Assembly: GCA_019352035.1 (NCBI GenBank) | Contig: JABBNZ010000001.1 | Coordinates: 1 to 53,710, forward strand | Direction of reading: 5' to 3' | Length of the DNA: 53,710 nt | Source of the DNA: Pseudomonadota bacterium | Lineage (GTDB): Bacteria > Pseudomonadota > Gammaproteobacteria > Steroidobacterales > Steroidobacteraceae | Shown here: one piece after another, positions 36,799 to 47,766 of the stretch | Layout: each line of letters starts with the position of its first letter | Position numbering within the stretch: position 1 is the stretch's first letter | Position numbers and translations under genes: made by a program | The notes under the pieces: model-generated | Told to the model about the DNA's origin: nothing | Databases searched by the model: none | The model's input: only the letters and a program-made list of their open reading frames with translations

Positions 36799-39597
36799 AT
36801 GGAAGAGCATTACGATCCGGCGGCTGTCGAGAGGGCGGCGCAGGCTTATTGGGAGCAGAACCGCAGCTTCGAGGTGAAGGAGGAGAAGGGGCGGGAGAAG
36901 TATTACTGCCTGTCGATGCTGCCTTATCCATCGGGGCGGCTGCACATGGGGCATGTGCGCAACTACACGATCGGGGATGTGTTGGCGCGCTTCATGCGGA
37001 TGCAGGGGCGGAACGTGTTGCAGCCCATGGGGTGGGATGCCTTCGGGCTGCCGGCGGAAAATGCGGCGATGAGCAACGGGGTGCCCCCTGCGCAATGGAC
37101 GCGGCAGAACATCGAGCACATGCGCACGCAGCTGAAGATGCTGGGGTTCGGCATCGACTGGAGCCGCGAAGTCGCCACTTGTGATCCGGGCTATTACCGC
37201 TGGAACCAGTGGTTGTTCCTGCGGATGCTGGAGAAGGGAATCGCGTACCGCAAGACGGGCGTGGTGAACTGGGATCCCGTCGATAAGACGGTGCTCGCGA
37301 ACGAGCAGGTGATCGAGGGACGCGGATGGCGCACGGGGGCGCTGGTCGAGAAGCGGGAGATCCCGACCTACTACCTCAACATCACGCGCTATGCGGACGA
37401 GCTGCTCGGGTGTCTCGAGCGGCTGCCGGGCTGGCCCGAGCGGGTGCGCCTGATGCAGGCGAACTGGATCGGCCGCAGCGAAGGCTGTGAGATCTCCTTC
37501 CCGTACGCGCCCGATACGAGGGCGGCCATGACGGCGGAGGGAGCGCTCAAGGTATTCACGACGCGCGCGGACACGTTGTTCGGTGTCACCTTCATGGCCA
37601 TCGCGGCGGAGCATCCGGTGGCGCTCGCGGCGGCGGCCTCGAATCCGGTGCTGGCCGCATTCATCGAGGAGTGCCGCCGTGGCAGTGTCATGGAGGCGGA
37701 CGTCGCGACCCAGGAGAAGAAGGGCATGCGCACGGGACTGCACGTGCTGCACCCCTTCACCGGCAAGCCCATCGAGGTATGGGTCGCGAATTACGTGCTC
37801 ATGGGTTATGGCGAAGGCGCGGTCATGGGCGTGCCGGGACATGACGAGCGCGATTTCGAGTTCGCCAATCGAAACGCTATCGAGATCGCTCAGGTGGTGG
37901 ACGTGGCTGATGAGGCGAAGGAGCGGCTCGACCCTGTGGTGCGCGCGTGCGCCGAAGCATGGAAGCACGGCGCGTTCAGTTCACGCGATGGCATGCTCGA
38001 TCGTGTCAAGGAGAGCGACCGACAGACACTGCAAACCGCACTTTCCGACTCGAAGAGCTTCACGCCGAATGAGTGGCGGCCCTGGTACGGACTGAAGGAG
38101 GGTGCCCGGTGCGTGCACTCCGGAGAATTCTCCGGGCTCGAGTTCCAGGCCGCGGTGGACGCGATCGCCGGGATTCTCGAGCAGCGCGGCCTCGGCAGGA
38201 AGCGGGTGCAGTATCGCCTGCGTGACTGGGGCATCTCGCGGCAGCGTTACTGGGGCTGCCCCATCCCGCTCATCCATTGCGAGAGCTGCGGCGAGGTGCC
38301 GGTGCCGGACGAGCAGCTTCCGGTGGTGTTGCCGGAGGATCTGGTGCCGGACGGCAGCGGCAATCCGCTCGCCAAGTCCGCGGCGTTCCTCGAGTGCACC
38401 TGTCCCCGCTGCGGGCGCTCCGCCCGTCGGGAAACCGACACCATGGACACTTTCGTCGATTCCTCCTGGTACTACATGCGCTACGCCTGTCCGGATCAGG
38501 ACCGCGCGATGGTCGATGAGCGCGCGGCGTATTGGCTGCCCGTCGATCAATACATCGGCGGCATCGAGCACGCGATCCTGCACCTGCTCTACTCGCGCTT
38601 CTGGACGAAGGTGATGCGCGATCTCGGGATGCTCGCGGTGGACGAGCCGTTCACGAACCTGCTGACCCAGGGCATGGTGCTCAACCATGTCTACTCCCAG
38701 GCGGGAGCCGACGGGCGGCGGCGGTATTTCAGCCCGGCCGACGTGCGCTCACGGCGCGATGCGGCCGGCGCGGAGGTGTTCGAGACGACGCTGCCTGACG
38801 GTGAGACGATCCGCGTGGACTACCAGGGACTCGGCAAGATGTCGAAGTCGGAGAACAACGGCGTCGATCCGCAGGGCCTCATCAAGCGCTTCGGTGCGGA
38901 TACGGCCCGGCTCTTCACGATGTTCGCCTCGCCGCCGGAGCAGACGCTGGAGTGGTCCGACGAAGGGGTGCAGGGCGCATCGCGATTCATTCGCCGGCTC
39001 TGGAGCGCCGTGTACGAGCATGTGGATCGCGGCCAGTCCCCGCGCCTCGAGACCGGCGCCCTGACCGATCCTCAACGGGCTCTGCGCCGCGCGGCTCACC
39101 AGGGGCTCGCCAAGGCGGCGGACGACATCGGCAGGCGCCGCAACTTCAACACGGCGATCGCCGCCAGCATGGAGCTTCTCAACAGCGTCGGTCGATTCGA
39201 CGATCCGTCCGACCAGGGGCGGGCCGTTCGGCAGGAAGCGCTGGAGATCATCACGCTGATGCTCGCGCCGATCATTCCGCACGCCGCTCACGAGCTCTGG
39301 CGGGGGCTCGGGCACGCGCGCGCCGTGGTGGACGAGCCATGGCCCGCGGTCGACGAGTCGGCGCTGAGCCAGGACTCCGTGGAATTCGTGGTGCAGGTCA
39401 ACGGCAAGCTGCGCGGCCGGGTCCGCGTGCCGGCGGGCGCGGACGAGACGGCGATTCGCGAGGCCGCTCTCGCGGACGAGCATGTGATGAAGTTCGTCGG
39501 CGGCCGTGCCGCGGTGAAGCGGGTGATCGTGGTCCCGGGCCGGCAGATCGCCAATGTCGTAGTGGCTGCGCCGGCGGGCGGGCATCAGGATGGCTGA
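36799..39597 (+). CDS. leuS: Leucyl-tRNA synthetase
   Basis: The 932-residue class I synthetase has the HIGH-type motif [11 protein letters not shown] (residues 42-52) and KMSKS in [17 protein letters not shown]. The editing (CP1) domain and C-terminal anticodon domain are present. It is about 70 residues longer than E. coli LeuRS. About 45-50 of these form an extra segment near residues 370-418 ([20 protein letters not shown] and onward) within the editing domain. Its last 8 nt overlap lptE. Confidence 0.97.
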   Translation: MEEHYDPAAVERAAQAYWEQNRSFEVKEEKGREKYYCLSMLPYPSGRLHMGHVRNYTIGDVLARFMRMQGRNVLQPMGWDAFGLPAENAAMSNGVPPAQWTRQNIEHMRTQLKMLGFGIDWSREVATCDPGYYRWNQWLFLRMLEKGIAYRKTGVVNWDPVDKTVLANEQVIEGRGWRTGALVEKREIPTYYLNITRYADELLGCLERLPGWPERVRLMQANWIGRSEGCEISFPYAPDTRAAMTAEGALKVFTTRADTLFGVTFMAIAAEHPVALAAAASNPVLAAFIEECRRGSVMEADVATQEKKGMRTGLHVLHPFTGKPIEVWVANYVLMGYGEGAVMGVPGHDERDFEFANRNAIEIAQVVDVADEAKERLDPVVRACAEAWKHGAFSSRDGMLDRVKESDRQTLQTALSDSKSFTPNEWRPWYGLKEGARCVHSGEFSGLEFQAAVDAIAGILEQRGLGRKRVQYRLRDWGISRQRYWGCPIPLIHCESCGEVPVPDEQLPVVLPEDLVPDGSGNPLAKSAAFLECTCPRCGRSARRETDTMDTFVDSSWYYMRYACPDQDRAMVDERAAYWLPVDQYIGGIEHAILHLLYSRFWTKVMRDLGMLAVDEPFTNLLTQGMVLNHVYSQAGADGRRRYFSPADVRSRRDAAGAEVFETTLPDGETIRVDYQGLGKMSKSENNGVDPQGLIKRFGADTARLFTMFASPPEQTLEWSDEGVQGASRFIRRLWSAVYEHVDRGQSPRLETGALTDPQRALRRAAHQGLAKAADDIGRRRNFNTAIAASMELLNSVGRFDDPSDQGRAVRQEALEIITLMLAPIIPHAAHELWRGLGHARAVVDEPWPAVDESALSQDSVEFVVQVNGKLRGRVRVPAGADETAIREAALADEHVMKFVGGRAAVKRVIVVPGRQIANVVVAAPAGGHQDG

Positions 39598-40120
39598 GGT
39601 CCGCACACCGTTGGGACGCCGCGGGACGGCCTGGATGCGCGGCCTCTGGCTCGCAGGCACGCTGCTGGCCGCGGCTGGGTGCGGCTTCCATCTCGAGGGG
39701 CGGGTGCCGCTGCCCCGGGCGATGCGGCGGCCGTACCTCCAGGCGCCGGACCAGCAGAGCGATTTCGTGCAGAGCCTGCGGCGGCAGATGCTGATCGCGG
39801 GCGCGCATCCGGTCGATTCGGCGAATCGCGCGACCGGCATCGTCCATATCCTGAGCGACGTCGTGACGCGCCGGGTGCTCTCGGTGTCGGCCCAGAACCG
39901 TCCGACGGAATACGAGGTCATCTACACGGTCCGGTTCTCCGTGAGCGCCGGCGGCAAGGAGGTCCTCAACCCGCAGCAGGTCTCCTCCATGCGCTCCTAC
40001 AGCTTCGACGAGAGCCTGCTGCTCGCCAAGGAGCACGAGGAGGCGATCCTGCAGCAGGCGATGGGCCGCGACCTCGCCGGCATCGTCATGCAGCGCCTCT
40101 CGAGATTGTCCGGCGGCTGA
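39590..40120 (+). CDS. lptE: LPS-assembly lipoprotein LptE
   Basis: The 176-residue protein has a lipoprotein signal with lipobox AAAGC (Cys about residue 31) followed by [14 protein letters not shown], typical for LptE. It forms the outer-membrane plug complex with LptD for lipopolysaccharide insertion. It overlaps leuS, the normal neighbour. The usual next gene, holA, is about 5.3 kb further on. Confidence 0.93.
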   Translation: MAEVRTPLGRRGTAWMRGLWLAGTLLAAAGCGFHLEGRVPLPRAMRRPYLQAPDQQSDFVQSLRRQMLIAGAHPVDSANRATGIVHILSDVVTRRVLSVSAQNRPTEYEVIYTVRFSVSAGGKEVLNPQQVSSMRSYSFDESLLLAKEHEEAILQQAMGRDLAGIVMQRLSRLSGG

Positions 40121-40121
40121 G

Positions 40122-40604
40122 ATGCTGCGGCTCGCCGGGGTGGATCGGGTGGCGGTGGCGGCGCTGCTCGATCGTTATGGCCTGGAGCTCGCGCTGGTGG
40201 CGCCGAACGAGGTGATTCCCGGCTCCTATTGGGGAGAGAGCGAGGCCGGGCTCAGGGGCGATCGCCTCTATGCCCGGCTCGACACGCCCGTGCACTCGGT
40301 ACTGCACGAAGCCAGCCACTACATCTGCATGACGCCGGAGCGGCGCTCCGGGTTGGATCGGGATGCCGGCGGGGATGACCTCGAAGAGTCGGCCGTGTGT
40401 TATCTGCAGGTGCTGCTGGCGGGCGCCTTGCCCGCGGTGGGCCGGGACCGCGCCTTCGCGGACATGGACGCCTGGGGCTACAGCTTTCGGCTCGGAAACA
40501 CGCGGGGGTGGTTCGAGGGCGATGCGCAGGATGCGTGCGCCTGGTTGCGGCAACACGGGGTGACGGATCAGGGGGATCGCCTGACGGGGGCCTGCCGGGC
40601 CTGA
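40122..40604 (+). CDS. Conserved small protein with an HExxH metal-binding motif
   Basis: The 160-residue protein contains LHEASHYICM with HEASH at residues 62-66, the zincin pattern, and acidic residues DDLEES at 85-90 that could supply a third ligand. Other parts suggestive of a conserved family are NEVIPGSYWGESEAGL and MDAWGYSFRLGNT. There is no signal peptide, so it should be cytoplasmic. I believe related proteins of unknown function exist in other gammaproteobacteria. It starts 1 bp after lptE. A protease role is only an inference from the motif. Confidence 0.75.
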   Translation: MLRLAGVDRVAVAALLDRYGLELALVAPNEVIPGSYWGESEAGLRGDRLYARLDTPVHSVLHEASHYICMTPERRSGLDRDAGGDDLEESAVCYLQVLLAGALPAVGRDRAFADMDAWGYSFRLGNTRGWFEGDAQDACAWLRQHGVTDQGDRLTGACRA

Positions 40605-40775
40605 TTACAAGGGGCTGGATCCGGGCATCCTGCCCGGCCCAGCGCGCCTCGGGCAAAAATCGCGGCTTTTTGCCGAGGCTCGCTCGGCGGAGCGAAGCGG
40701 TGCTTCGCTGCAAAGCACCGCCTCGCCCTGCGGCGGCGGAGCGCATCCGTGCGCCTGGTCACCGTGCTTCTTCCG
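40601..40775 (-). repeat. Dispersed palindromic repeat, copy 4 (inverted, between HExxH gene and pqiA)
   Basis: Read on the minus strand it has GCCGCCGCAGGGCGAGGCGG, an extra 9 bp hairpin (40699-40722 region), stem-loop 1 at 40679-40646 (GCCTCGGCAAAAA with TTTTTGCCCGAGGC, one bulged G) and stem-loop 2 at 40643-40614 with the CCGGGC...GCCCGG core. It ends next to the TGA of the HExxH gene. The left edge (near 40775) is uncertain. Stem 1 differs in sequence from copies 1 and 3 but keeps pairing. Confidence 0.75.
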
Positions 40776-40810
40776 GATGACACACTGCCATCCGAGGCGA
40801 GGCATACCCT

Positions 40811-42085
40811 TTGCTGCTCGGGCAAGCGATGGCTACTGCTGAGCGTCAGACGGGGGTGGCGTGCCCGGATTGCGGGCTGTTCCAGCGGCTGCCCGTGATC
40901 AGCCGGCGGCAGATCGCCGAATGCCGGCGCTGCGCGCGGCTGCTGGCCGGACCGGCGGCCGGCCGCGTTGAAGCCCCGCTTGCGCTCGCGCTGGCCGCGC
41001 TGCTGCTGTTGCTGCCGGCGACTGTCGCGCCGCTGCTCGTCGTGAGCTCCCACGGAGCCGCCAGGACGAGTTGGCTCTGGAGCGGTATCGCGGGGCTGTG
41101 GCGCGCGGGCTTCGCGCCGCTGGCGGCGGTCGTCGGCGCCTTCAGTGTGGCGTTTCCCTATCTGTACCTGGCAGCGCTGATCGGGGTGCTGGCCTCGCTC
41201 CTCCTCGGAATGCGCGCGCACGTGGGGCCGGTGTTTCGATGGGTGATACGGCTGCGCCCGTGGGTGATGCTCGAGATCTTTCTCGTCGGCTGCTTCGTCG
41301 CCTACAGCCGCCTGCACCTGGTCGTCGGCGTGCACGTGCTGGCGGGAGGCTGGTGCCTGATGGGAGCGACCTCGGCGCTGCTGCTGGCGCTGACCCAATT
41401 CGATGAGCGCACGGTCTGGGAGGCGCTGCCGCTGCGGCCGAGGAGCCGAAGGCGGCGCCACGTCCGCGGGTATCCTTCCCGGCCCGATACCGCCGTTCGC
41501 GCGATTGCCTGCACGGTGTGCGGGTTGCTGGTGACGGCGGCGCACGCGGCCGGCGGTTGCCCGCGCTGCGGGGCGGCGCTTCATGACCGCAAGCCCCATG
41601 CCTTCACGGTGACCGCCGCGCTCGTGGCGGCGGGCTTCCTGCTCTACGTTCCGGCCAACGTGCTGCCCGTATTGACGCTGGTCAGCTTCGGCCACGAGCA
41701 GTCCAACACCATCATCACCGGGGTGCTCGAGCTGATCCACAACCGGCTCTGGCCGCTGGCGCTCATCGTGTTCCTGGCCAGCATCGTGCTGCCCCTGTTG
41801 AAGCTGTGCGGCCTGACGTGGATGCTGCTCTCGACGCTGCAGGGCTCGCGGCGGGCGTTGATCGCGCGCACACGCTTCTTCCGCTTCATCGACACCGTCG
41901 GCTCATGGTCCAACATCGATGTGTTCGTGACGTCGGTGCTGGTGGCCCTGCTCAAGTTCGGCGCCATCGCCCAGGCCCGGGCCGGCGGCGGACTCACCGC
42001 CTTCGCCGCGGTGGTGATCCTCACGATGATCGCCACCCGGACCTTCGACACGAGGCTCATGTGGGACGCGCAGCGAAGAGGATGA
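40811..42085 (+). CDS. pqiA: Paraquat-inducible protein A family membrane protein
   Basis: The protein has two similar halves, each with a CxxC pair of zinc-ribbon type (CPDCGLFQ and CRRC; CTVCGLL and CPRCG) followed by about four membrane helices. This is the PqiA layout. PqiA works with the MCE protein PqiB in moving lipids between inner and outer membrane. The start is unclear: TTG 40811 has a well-spaced CGAGG site, while ATG 40829 (six codons later) has none; either keeps the first CxxC. It is followed 6 bp later by pqiB. Confidence 0.87.
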   Translation: MLLGQAMATAERQTGVACPDCGLFQRLPVISRRQIAECRRCARLLAGPAAGRVEAPLALALAALLLLLPATVAPLLVVSSHGAARTSWLWSGIAGLWRAGFAPLAAVVGAFSVAFPYLYLAALIGVLASLLLGMRAHVGPVFRWVIRLRPWVMLEIFLVGCFVAYSRLHLVVGVHVLAGGWCLMGATSALLLALTQFDERTVWEALPLRPRSRRRRHVRGYPSRPDTAVRAIACTVCGLLVTAAHAAGGCPRCGAALHDRKPHAFTVTAALVAAGFLLYVPANVLPVLTLVSFGHEQSNTIITGVLELIHNRLWPLALIVFLASIVLPLLKLCGLTWMLLSTLQGSRRALIARTRFFRFIDTVGSWSNIDVFVTSVLVALLKFGAIAQARAGGGLTAFAAVVILTMIATRTFDTRLMWDAQRRG

Positions 42086-42091
42086 TCAGTC

Positions 42092-43354
42092 ATGCCGGAT
42101 GAGCCTGAAGAGCAGGAGGAGGCCGCCGAAGCGCGGGTGCGGCCGCGCCGCTGGATCGCGTGGGTCTGGATCGTGCCGATCGCCGCCGCGGGAGTCGTGG
42201 CGTGGCTCGTGTGGCGCGACCTCGCGCGGCGGGGACCGGACATCACGATCACCTTCAGGGCGGCGCGGGGGCTGCAGCCCGGGCAGGCGACGATCCAGCA
42301 CCTGAACACCGTGCTCGGGACCGTGACCTCGCTGCGGCTGACGGATGACATGCGAAAAGTGGTGGTGCATGCGCGGATGACCCGGGAGGCGACTCCCTAT
42401 CTCACCGGTTCGACGATCTTCTACGTCGTCACGCCGCACCTGGGAGTGCAGGGAATCTCGGGCCTCTCCACGATAGTCTCCGGCTCCTACATCGAGATGT
42501 ATCCGGGCAGGCCGGGCAAGCCGCGGCGCCGCTTCGCCGGCCTCGACCGTCCGCCGATCGTTGCTCCGGGCACGGCGGGGCGCTCGTTCATCCTGCATGC
42601 GCCGGATCTGAGCTCGCTCACACGCGGCTCGCCGGTGACCTACCGCGGCGTGGATGTCGGGGTGGTGACGGAGTTTGCCCTCGCCAGCGACGGACATGAC
42701 GTGAAGGTGACGGCATTCATCCGATCCCCGAGCGATCGGCTGGTGCATCCGCAGACTCGCTTCTGGAATGCGGGCGGCGTGGCCATGACTCTGGGCGCGC
42801 AGGGCCTGCAGCTGCGCGCCAACTCCTGGCAGCAGCTGTTGGCCGGCGGTGTCGCCTTCGACACCGCCGCAGCGGCGATGTCGGGCGCCCCCAGCCCGGC
42901 GGACAGCGGCTTCACGCTCTACGACAACGAGCAGGCCGCCATGGGAGGCCGGGGAGGCTCACCGCTGCTCTCGAACACGCTGCACAACCTCAACGCCGCG
43001 CTCCACAACCTCAACGCCGTGATGCGCAATCTCAATCGGGCCACGGCCGGACCGCAGCTGCGCGATGCGCTGGGCTCGCTCAACCGGGTCCTGACGCATC
43101 TCGACCGGCTGGCGACCCGGACTCAGCCCAACATCAACGCGCTGCTGAAGTCTCTGCGGGCGGCCGCGCAAGCCGCGCAGCGCGCCATGGCGGCGATCCA
43201 GGACGCGGCGGGCGGGCCCGCTCCCTCCAACACGAATCTGCCGCAGCTGATGAGCGAGCTCGGCCAGGCCGCGCGCTCCGTCCGGGAGCTGGCGGACTAC
43301 CTCGACCGGCACCCGGACGCCTTGCTGCGCGGGCGCAGGTCGGATCCCCGATAG
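42092..43354 (+). CDS. pqiB: MCE-domain protein, PqiB/MlaD family
   Basis: The 420-residue protein has one N-terminal membrane helix (about residues 20-42) and two MCE domains (about 48-140, PDITITFRAARGL..., and 160-260, RGSPVTYRGVDVG). A C-terminal helical region with NLN/heptad-like repeats (HNLNAALHNLNAVMRNLN) follows and may form a tunnel-like coiled bundle. E. coli PqiB has three MCE domains and 546 residues, so this is a shorter form. It should span the periplasm for lipid transport. No pqiC lipoprotein gene follows. Confidence 0.87.
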   Translation: MPDEPEEQEEAAEARVRPRRWIAWVWIVPIAAAGVVAWLVWRDLARRGPDITITFRAARGLQPGQATIQHLNTVLGTVTSLRLTDDMRKVVVHARMTREATPYLTGSTIFYVVTPHLGVQGISGLSTIVSGSYIEMYPGRPGKPRRRFAGLDRPPIVAPGTAGRSFILHAPDLSSLTRGSPVTYRGVDVGVVTEFALASDGHDVKVTAFIRSPSDRLVHPQTRFWNAGGVAMTLGAQGLQLRANSWQQLLAGGVAFDTAAAAMSGAPSPADSGFTLYDNEQAAMGGRGGSPLLSNTLHNLNAALHNLNAVMRNLNRATAGPQLRDALGSLNRVLTHLDRLATRTQPNINALLKSLRAAAQAAQRAMAAIQDAAGGPAPSNTNLPQLMSELGQAARSVRELADYLDRHPDALLRGRRSDPR

Positions 43355-43358
43355 GAAC

Positions 43359-43373
43359 GCGCCGATCCGGCGC
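43359..43373. other. Small hairpin between convergent pqiB and proline iminopeptidase genes
   Basis: GCGCCG and CGGCGC pair around ATC just after the pqiB stop. No T-run; it may weakly terminate both converging transcripts. Confidence 0.3.
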
Positions 43374-43399
43374 GGCCGCGCCGCTACCGCGGGGTCAAC

Positions 43400-44470
<1,071 letters not shown>

Positions 44471-44489
44471 TCAGTCACGAGAGGAGAGC

Positions 44490-45329
44490 TTGTTGAACAA
44501 GCAGCGAGCATGGTCTGCCCTTGCATTCACCGCCTTCACCTGCGCGTCCGTCTCGGCGGCTCACGCCGGCACTCCGGTGCTTCCCTGCGGCGGACCGTCG
44601 GGACTGCTGGGGCAGCTCGACCGCCCGACGGTGGGCGACTCCACCTGCGTCGTTCCGCAGGGTATGACCGTGATCGAGGCCGGCGCGAGTGCGGGCAACC
44701 TGTACGGATCGCCGGGGGGCAGGATCGACACGCTGCCGAATCTCGAGCTGCGCTTCGGGCTGCCGGATGACTCGGAGTTCGTCTGGCTGCCGCCGGACTT
44801 TCAGTACCAGTCGGTCGACGCCGCGCCGGGCATTGCGCCCGCGACGATGCGCGGCTTCGGCGCGACGACCGTCGGTGTCAAACACCTGGTCGGCTACACC
44901 GAGAGCTGGCAATGGACCGATGAAGCGCTGATGACCCTTCCCTCCGGCGACAGCACGTTCGGCAGCCATGGCGTCGGCGGTGCGCTCAATGCGATCGTGA
45001 GCTACGGTACCGGTCCCCTCGGGGTGTCGCTCATGGTCGGGGTGACCTCGCAGACCGAGCCCACCGCGGCCGGCGGCCAGCGGTTCCAGAGCTTCAATCC
45101 CGATCTCGTGGTGACGTGGCAGTCGAGTTCGCGGCTGCAGTTCTACGCCGAGATGTATGCGCAGTCGCACTCCGGCTACGGGCTCGGGTGGGGCACCGAT
45201 GCCGATGGGGGCGTGCAGTATCTGCTCACGCCGGATTTCGAGGTGGATCTGGAGGAGGGCGTGCGCATCCAGGGCAGCCTCGGCGGATTCTCCAACTACA
45301 CCGGCGTCGGGCTCGGGCTGCTCCTCTAG
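44490..45329 (+). CDS. Outer-membrane beta-barrel protein, Phenol_MetA_deg-like
   Basis: The 279-residue protein has a signal peptide (about residues 1-26, ending AAHAG). Its mature part alternates as beta strands, with LELRFGLPDDSEFVWL, TTVGVKHLVGYTESW and LQFYAEMYAQSHSG and a final GVGLGLLL. The pattern resembles the 'transporter / MetA-pathway of phenol degradation' barrel family. Substrate unknown. The start is TTG at 44490 or 44493 behind a GAGGAG site; there is no ATG near. It stands alone between pip and holA. Confidence 0.7.
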   Translation: MLNKQRAWSALAFTAFTCASVSAAHAGTPVLPCGGPSGLLGQLDRPTVGDSTCVVPQGMTVIEAGASAGNLYGSPGGRIDTLPNLELRFGLPDDSEFVWLPPDFQYQSVDAAPGIAPATMRGFGATTVGVKHLVGYTESWQWTDEALMTLPSGDSTFGSHGVGGALNAIVSYGTGPLGVSLMVGVTSQTEPTAAGGQRFQSFNPDLVVTWQSSSRLQFYAEMYAQSHSGYGLGWGTDADGGVQYLLTPDFEVDLEEGVRIQGSLGGFSNYTGVGLGLLL

Positions 45330-45429
45330 GGCAGTCCATTGGGGACAGCCGAGCCTCGCCGCCGGCCGTCGGCGGGCAACGGGCCGTGGAATCGCCGATA
45401 ATGGCTCATCGCGTCGCGGCGGAACCCCG

Positions 45430-46452
45430 TTGAAGCTCACCCTCGATTCCCTCGCTGCCCACCTGGAGCAGCGCCTCCTGCCGGCATACCTGGTCTGCGG
45501 CGATGAGCCATTGCTCACCGCCGAAGCGGCCGATGCGATTCGCGCGCGGGCGCGCACCGCCGGTTTCACGGAGCGCGAGGTCCATTTTCTCGACCGCGGA
45601 TCCGACTGGGACGATGTGCGCGCGTCCGCGGGCAACCTGTCCCTGTTTGGATCACGGCGGCTGCTCGAGCTGCGTCTGCCCACGGGCCGCCCGGGGACGG
45701 CCGGCAACAATGCATTGTCGAGCCTCCTCGAGAGGAACGACCCGGATCTCTTGCTCCTCGTTCTCACGCCGCGCCTCGATCGCGATGCGCAGGGCGCGCA
45801 GTGGTTTCGGGCGCTGGAGTCCCACGGCGGCTGGGTGCCGGTCTGGCCCGTGGAGGCGGACAAGCTCGTGAGTTGGCTGCGCGGCCGCTGCCGGCGGCTG
45901 CGGCTCGAGGTCGACGAGGAGGCATTGGCGCTGCTTGCCGAGCGTACGGAGGGCAACCTGCTCGCGGCCCATCAGGAGTTGGAAAAACTGCGCCTCCTGG
46001 CGCCGTCCGGAGCGATCACGCTCGAGACGGTGCTCGCCAGCGTGGGCGACAGCGCCCGCTTCGATGTCTTCCGGCTGTCTGAGGCCGTACTCGAGGGCGA
46101 GGCGGATCGCGCCTTGAGAGTGCTGGCGGGGCTGCGCTCCGAGGGGACCGAGGCGACCCTGGTGCTCTGGGCGCTGACCAAGGCCCTGCGCGATCTCTGG
46201 GGCGCGGTCTCGAGCCGAGGAGGGGCCCCTGCTCGCGCGCGGGGCGGCTGGCAGCGGCAGAGCGCCGCTCTGGACAAGGCGGTGCGCCGCGCGCCTCGCC
46301 TCTCGTTCCGGGCGCTCACGCTGCGCGCCGCCCGCGCCGACCGCATGATCAAGGGCCGGCTGCAGGGCGATGCCTGGGACGAGATGGCGCTGCTCGCGGT
46401 CGATATTTGCGGCCGCTCGGCGGTCCCGGCGCCGCGGTCCATGTTCAAATAG
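45430..46452 (+). CDS. holA: DNA polymerase III delta subunit
   Basis: The 340-residue protein (E. coli: 343) begins LKLTLDSLAAHLEQRLLPAY and contains YLVCGDEPLLTAEAADAIR and EGNLLAAHQELEKLRLL, all typical of HolA. It is the wrench that opens the beta clamp in the clamp loader. The start is TTG at 45430; no ATG or GTG fits. Its TAG stop is the first codon of dispersed repeat copy 3. The normal order lptE-holA-nadD is interrupted on the lptE side. Confidence 0.93.
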   Translation: MKLTLDSLAAHLEQRLLPAYLVCGDEPLLTAEAADAIRARARTAGFTEREVHFLDRGSDWDDVRASAGNLSLFGSRRLLELRLPTGRPGTAGNNALSSLLERNDPDLLLLVLTPRLDRDAQGAQWFRALESHGGWVPVWPVEADKLVSWLRGRCRRLRLEVDEEALALLAERTEGNLLAAHQELEKLRLLAPSGAITLETVLASVGDSARFDVFRLSEAVLEGEADRALRVLAGLRSEGTEATLVLWALTKALRDLWGAVSSRGGAPARARGGWQRQSAALDKAVRRAPRLSFRALTLRAARADRMIKGRLQGDAWDEMALLAVDICGRSAVPAPRSMFK

Positions 46453-46620
46453 TTGCCTTTCGACCAATGTCGACCCGAATCATGAAACGGCACGAGGGCA
46501 CGCCCAGGCACAGCGACGTGCCCCGCCGCCGCAGGTGGCGCAGCTTTGGGCAAGAACCACGTTTTTTGCCCAAAGCGCGCTGGGCCGGGCAGGAGCCCGG
46601 ATCCAGCGCTTCTTAACTAG
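46450..46620 (+). repeat. Dispersed palindromic repeat, copy 3 (between holA and nadD)
   Basis: It begins TAGTTGCC and contains ATGTCGACCCGAATCATGAA, stem-loop 1 at 46543-46576 (14 bp with one G-U pair, loop CCACGT) and stem-loop 2 at 46577-46609 (GCGCTGG/CCAGCGC, CCGGGC/GCCCGG, loop AGGA), ending TTAACTAG. Compared with copy 1, two pairs of stem 1 changed on both sides (C-G to T-A and A-T to G-C). An open frame from ATG 46482 to TAA 46616 codes for 44 residues beginning MKRHEG and ending [12 protein letters not shown]. Confidence 0.85.
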
Positions 46621-46629
46621 GCAGCATCG

Positions 46630-47268
46630 ATGCAACCCATCGGTCTCTTTGGCGGCACTTTCGATCCGATTCATTACGGCCATCTGCGCACGGCTTTCGA
46701 GCTCTGGCAGGAGCTGCGGCTCGCGCAGGTGCGCTTCCTGCCCACCGGCAGTCCGCCGCATCGCGACCAGCCGCTCGCTCTCGCGGAGCTGCGGCTGCGG
46801 ATGGTGCAGGCCGCCGTGGCCGATCAGCCGGCCTTCGTCGTCGACGATCGCGAGGTCCGCCGGACGGGTGTGTCCTACTCCGTGGACACCCTCACGGAGC
46901 TGCGGGCGGAGTACCCGGACCGGTCCCTGTGCCTGCTCCTGGGCATGGACGCGTTCCTCGGGCTGCCGAACTGGCACCGCTGGCGCGACCTCCTGGGGCT
47001 CGCGCACATCGTGGTCGCCCACCGCCCGGGTTGGAAGGCGCCGACCATGGGGCCGCTCGGGGAGGTCATGGTGGATCACGGCACCGGAACCGTCCGGGAG
47101 CTGCATGAGACGACCGCAGGCCGGATCTACGTGCACGCCGTGACGCAGCTCGAGATCTCCTCCACGGAGCTGCGCCAGCTCATCGTCTCGGGCCGCGACC
47201 CGCGGTATCTCGTGCCGGACGAGGTGCGAGTTATCCTGCGGGAGAGTCGGTGCTATGCTCGCCCATGA
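46630..47268 (+). CDS. nadD: Nicotinate-nucleotide adenylyltransferase
   Basis: The 212-residue protein begins MQPIGLFGGTFDPIHYGHL, with the nucleotidyltransferase motif GGTFDPIHxGH, and has EISSTELRQLI near the end (ISSTxIR motif). It makes deamido-NAD from nicotinate mononucleotide and ATP. The ATG lies 9 bp after repeat copy 3, and no strong ribosome binding site is seen (AGGCAG only). rsfS follows by 30 bp, as is usual. Confidence 0.95.
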   Translation: MQPIGLFGGTFDPIHYGHLRTAFELWQELRLAQVRFLPTGSPPHRDQPLALAELRLRMVQAAVADQPAFVVDDREVRRTGVSYSVDTLTELRAEYPDRSLCLLLGMDAFLGLPNWHRWRDLLGLAHIVVAHRPGWKAPTMGPLGEVMVDHGTGTVRELHETTAGRIYVHAVTQLEISSTELRQLIVSGRDPRYLVPDEVRVILRESRCYARP

Positions 47269-47298
47269 TTCTCGACACAGGAGAGACCCCTTCCTCAC

Positions 47299-47766
47299 AT
47301 GACCACCCGCACAGTCCGTCGCCGCGACGCTTCCGCGCAGGCTCCCAGGTCCCCAGGACCCTCATCACAGCCCCGCAGCCCGGCGTCCCCGCCCTGCAGC
47401 GCGCCGACCCTGCTCCAGGCCGTCACCTCCGCCCTCGAAGACATGAAAGCCGTGAACGTCAAGGTGATGGACGTGCGCGGCCTCACCGACATTGCCGACA
47501 CCCTGATCGTCGCTTCCGGCACCTCCGACCGGCACGTGCGCTCCATTGCGGAGCATGTGATCGACCAGGCCAAGCGCAACGGCTTCCGGCCGCTCGGCGC
47601 CGAGGGGAAGGGTGAGGGAGAGTGGGTGCTGGTCGACCTGCAGGACGTCGTCGTGCACGTGCTCCTGCCCCGCGTCCGCGAGTTCTATGGCCTGGAGCGG
47701 CTGTGGGACCCTGGCACCGCGGTCCATGACAGCACGGCGCACGCGGCGAGCCATTCCCATTCATAG
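47299..47766 (+). CDS. rsfS: Ribosomal silencing factor RsfS
   Basis: The 155-residue protein has an N-terminal Arg/Ser/Pro-rich stretch (about 35 residues) and then the RsfS domain: DVRGLTDIADTLIVASGTSD and EGEWVLVDLQDVVVHVLLP. RsfS binds L14 (gene at 5,512) and blocks subunit joining when nutrients run short. The extra N-terminus may mean a later start, but no better one is evident. A His/Ser tail ends the protein. Confidence 0.94.
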   Translation: MTTRTVRRRDASAQAPRSPGPSSQPRSPASPPCSAPTLLQAVTSALEDMKAVNVKVMDVRGLTDIADTLIVASGTSDRHVRSIAEHVIDQAKRNGFRPLGAEGKGEGEWVLVDLQDVVVHVLLPRVREFYGLERLWDPGTAVHDSTAHAASHSHS

